A stretch of DNA of 45,297 nt from Ophiosphaerella korrae. Its lineage: Eukaryota; Ascomycota; Dothideomycetes; Pleosporales; Phaeosphaeriaceae. Location of the stretch: NCBI GenBank assembly GCA_028456385.1, contig JALNQF010000336.1, positions 1-45,297 of the forward strand. Direction: 5' to 3'. Made by a program: the position numbers and the translations under genes. The notes below the pieces were generated by a model that did not search any database, was not told the origin of the DNA, and saw nothing but the letters and a program-made list of their open reading frames with translations. This document shows positions 42,678 through 45,297 of this stretch, one piece after another (positions within the stretch are counted from its first letter, which is position 1; each line of letters begins with the position of its first letter).

Positions 42678-45297
42678 ATGGATGGCGGCCTTTCCGGAGC
42701 GGCAAGCGTGATAGCCGTCGTCGACATATCCGCCAAGGTCGCGTCGCTCTGCTTCCAGTACTCGGCCGAGGTCAAGCACGCAAAGGGCGATATCAAGCGC
42801 CTCTATCAAAAGGTTAACGAGATCGAGAAGGTCCTTGAGAAGCTTCAACAGCTTCTCAGGCAGAACGAGTCGCGGCTCTCTACTACACGCACATTGCTAG
42901 ACCCGCTCCAAAGATGTTCGCAGGAGCTGAAAAATCTTGAGGATAAACTCAAAGCCAAGCTCGACCCTGGCCTCGGCCGCAAGGCAATGCAGCGATTCGG
43001 TGTGCGGGCCTTGAAATGGCCGTTGACGAGCAAGGAGGTAGAGAAGGCGGTTCAGAATCTTGAGAACTATAGGAACACTTTCAGCCTTGCGCTTCAAGTT
43101 GATCAGACGTAAGGTCCTATCACTTTATTCTAGTACGAAAGCAGCTAACCATTTCTCGTAGGGGTCTGATCCTGGAGTCTGACAAGAAGCTAGATCTGGT
43201 GGACCAAAAGCTGGACTTAAGCAAGCTACCTACCGCTAATGGAGCATCCTACAACTCCTACACGGCAGACGACGAAAACGTACAATGCCTACCAAACACC
43301 CGCACCGAGCTGCTAGACGAGATCACAATATGGGCGAACAACAAGGATAGCAAATCCATGTTCTGGCTGAGCGGCATGGCTGGGACAGGGAAGTCTACGA
43401 TAGCGCGGACGATTGCTAAGTTGTTTGACGACCGCAAACAACTTGGAGCGAGCTTTTTCTTCAAGAAAGGTGGAGGCGAGCGCGCCAACGCCTCACGCTT
43501 CTTCACCACCATTGCTACCAACCTAGTGGCCAATGAGCCAGGCTTGGTACCCGGGATGAGGAAGGCGCTTGACGAGGATCCCAAAATTGCCGACAAGTCT
43601 TTAAAGGACCAGTTCGAGAAGTTGATCCTGCAGCCACTCTTGAAGATAAAGCAGGCTAAGTTGCCAGTCTTGGCGCGTGTTGTTGTGATAGACGCGCTGG
43701 ACGAATGTGAGCGAGAAGCAGACATTCGAGCGATCCTTCAGCTGCTTGCTCGGACGAAGGACATCCACCCGGTGCCGTTACGGATCGTGGTGACTAGCCG
43801 GCCAGAGCTCCACATTCGCCTTGGTTTCAGGGAGATGCCGGATGGCACATACCAAGACCTAGCCCTCCACGAAGTACCAAGGCGCACGATTGAACGCGAC
43901 ATACGCCTCTTCCTGTCGCATGAGCTTGATATAATACGAAAGAAGCATATGCTTCCTACTAACTGGCCAGCACCACATCAGATTCAGGGTTTAGTGGAGC
44001 TGGCTGTTCCGCTGTTTATATACGCTGCTACTGTATGTCGATATGTGGGCGCAAACTCAAGCGATCCTGAAGAGTACTTAGTCAACGTCTTGCAGCATCC
44101 AAAGTTCGTCTATTCACCACTCGATCAGCTGTACTCTCTAGTATTGAACCAACTGCTTGTAGGGATGGAGGAAAGGGACAAAGAACCATGGCTTCAGGCG
44201 TTTCGTGAAGTCGTGGGAAGCATAGCCATCTTAGAGAGCCCCCTCTCTATAACATCTGTCGCAAACCTTCTTCAAGTGCGACAGACGCAAGTGCAGCACC
44301 GGCTAAAAGGCTTACACTCAGTTCTCAGTATTCCTGAGAGCGAAACTGTTCCTATTCGGCTGCTGCATTTGTCCTTTCGCGAGTTCCTTGTCGACCCTCG
44401 AAAACAGAGTCAGAGCCCGTTCTGGGTTGATGAAAGAGCGGGACACGAGAGGTTAGCGTCTCATTGCCTTCAACTCATGTCCAGTACCAACGGTCTACGA
44501 CAGAATATGTGCAACTTACAGCCTGGGACTTTGAGAAGTGAGATTAATAAAGGAAGGATTACAAGCTATCTGTCGCCAGAATTGCAGTACGCTTGTCGTT
44601 ACTGGGTGTATCATCTCAAGCAGAGCCAGCGCTATGTTGGCGACAAGTCCACCGCAGATACGTTCCTCCGGCAACACTTTCTCCACTGGCTTGAAGCGAT
44701 GAGTCTAATTGAAGAGACAAACAAATGTGTTTCCTTGCTAGAAGCACTTTCTACGCTAGTCCAGGTATAGATTCTATATCTTTCTTACACTAATTACTAA
44801 CGTGCAATACAGGCATCGAACAGTGCTCTTTCTACATTTCTCTATGACGCTCGACGATTTACTCTTCGATTCAGTCATGTACTGAAAAATGCTCCTCTAC
44901 AAATATATTCCTCGGCTCTTATATTTGCCCCAGAATCAAGTATAGTACGGAAGACTTTTGTAGACGAAATGCCAGGCTCCATTAAGTTATTATCAAAAAG
45001 AGAGGAGGACTGGGATGCTTGCCGCAGCGTGCTCGAGGGCCATACCTCTGACGTCCGCGCCGTCGCCTTCTCGCCAAACGGCCAGCTGATCGCGTCTGCC
45101 TCTCATGACAGCACAGTGCAGGTGTGGGAGGCGGCGACGGGGTCATGCCGCAGCGTGCTCGAGGGCCATACTCACGAAGTCAGCGCCGTCGCCTTCTCGC
45201 CAAACGGTCAGCTGGTCGCGTCCGCCTCTGCTGACCACACAGTGTGGGTGTGGGAGGCGGCGACGGGGTCGTGCCGCAGCGTGCTCGAGGGCCATAC
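42678..45297 (+). CDS. NACHT-WD40 STAND protein (fungal NLR-like), 3' part beyond the window
   Basis: Exons 42678-43108, 43162-44764 and 44813 to the window end; introns of 53 and 48 nt with GT..CTAAC..AG signals. I chose ATG 42678 because M-D-G-G-L-S-G-A-A-S-V-I-A matches the usual beginning of these proteins. An upstream ATG in the same frame (42534) adds an Arg-rich unlike stretch. The first ~150 residues are helical and coiled-coil-rich, the fungal STAND N-terminal (Helo-like) type. The NACHT domain follows: Walker A G-M-A-G-T-G-K-S-T (about 43374-43400) and Walker B V-V-V-I-D-A-L-D-E-C-E (about 43680-43710). A winged-helix-like region comes next, and from 45020 WD40 repeats of 42 residues. 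Such proteins act in heterokaryon incompatibility or innate-type recognition, with WD40 as sensor. No stops or RIP signs in the visible part. Confidence 0.9.
45020..45297 (+). repeat. Near-identical 126-bp WD40-coding repeats
   Basis: TGCCGCAGCGTGCTCGAGGG recurs at 45020, 45146 and 45272, an exact 126-bp (42-codon) period. Units 1 and 2 differ at about 16 of 126 positions. The changes cluster in a few codons: S-D-V-R versus H-E-V-S, H-D-S-T versus A-D-H-T, and Q versus W before V-W-E. The array continues past the window. Confidence 0.93.

Noticed and set aside
42499..42817. Upstream frames suggesting an earlier start for the NLR-like gene
   Set aside because: The Arg- and Ala-rich N-terminal extension is unlike the family. 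ATG 42678 begins the recognised domain.

Overview
The window is nuclear DNA of a filamentous ascomycete (Pezizomycotina; Dothideomycetes is a guess from general style, not proven). The evidence is short spliceosomal introns with GT..CTAAC..AG signals, a NACHT-WD40 (NLR-like) gene, fungal cytochrome P450s, and a long block in which transposons are saturated with one-directional C->T / G->A transitions, the signature of repeat-induced point mutation (RIP).

Positions 1-18.4 kb are a nest of RIP-degraded LTR retrotransposons. A minus-strand Ty3/gypsy element (1-3690, resuming at 10733) is split by a complete plus-strand chromodomain gypsy (3691-10727; 430-bp LTRs, TSD CTTAG). A minisatellite (10 x 14 bp) and AT-rich sequence follow. 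Next comes a complete Ty1/copia element (12229-18383; 550-bp LTRs, TSD AGTAG), whose left LTR and interior are RIP-mutated while its right LTR is nearly untouched.

Positions 18.4-31.3 kb are an older graveyard: a minus-strand solo gypsy LTR, a small hairpin element, a full-length RIP-killed P450 pseudogene (20246-21926), a hAT transposase tail, a LINE reverse transcriptase remnant, unidentified decayed coding-like sequence, and a clean solo LTR with TSD TTAAG (29340-29572). It ends in two opposed fragments of a copia relative that form an inverted LTR pair and cut into a host gene at 31301.

Positions 31.3-45.3 kb are GC-richer and gene-bearing, but many genes are broken. They are a truncated SANT/Myb-like gene, a 408-bp TIR element, a small DUF7770-like gene, an APH-family kinase-like gene with one frameshift, a sirtuin with in-frame stops, a patatin-like phospholipase that has lost its nucleophile region, and an intact six-exon P450 (37764-39602). 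An inverted-repeat-bounded segment with an unidentified ORF, an AT-rich gap and a dispersed repeat follow. The last feature is a NACHT-WD40 gene (42678 to beyond the window end) whose first WD repeats are near-identical 126-bp units. A ~280-bp repeat lies in inverted orientation on both sides of the island (29674-29965 and 41960-42237).

The picture is an accessory or transposon-border region rather than an operon-like pathway. The only genes that look functional are the P450, the NLR-like gene and perhaps the DUF7770-like gene. I saw no rRNA, tRNA or CRISPR array.
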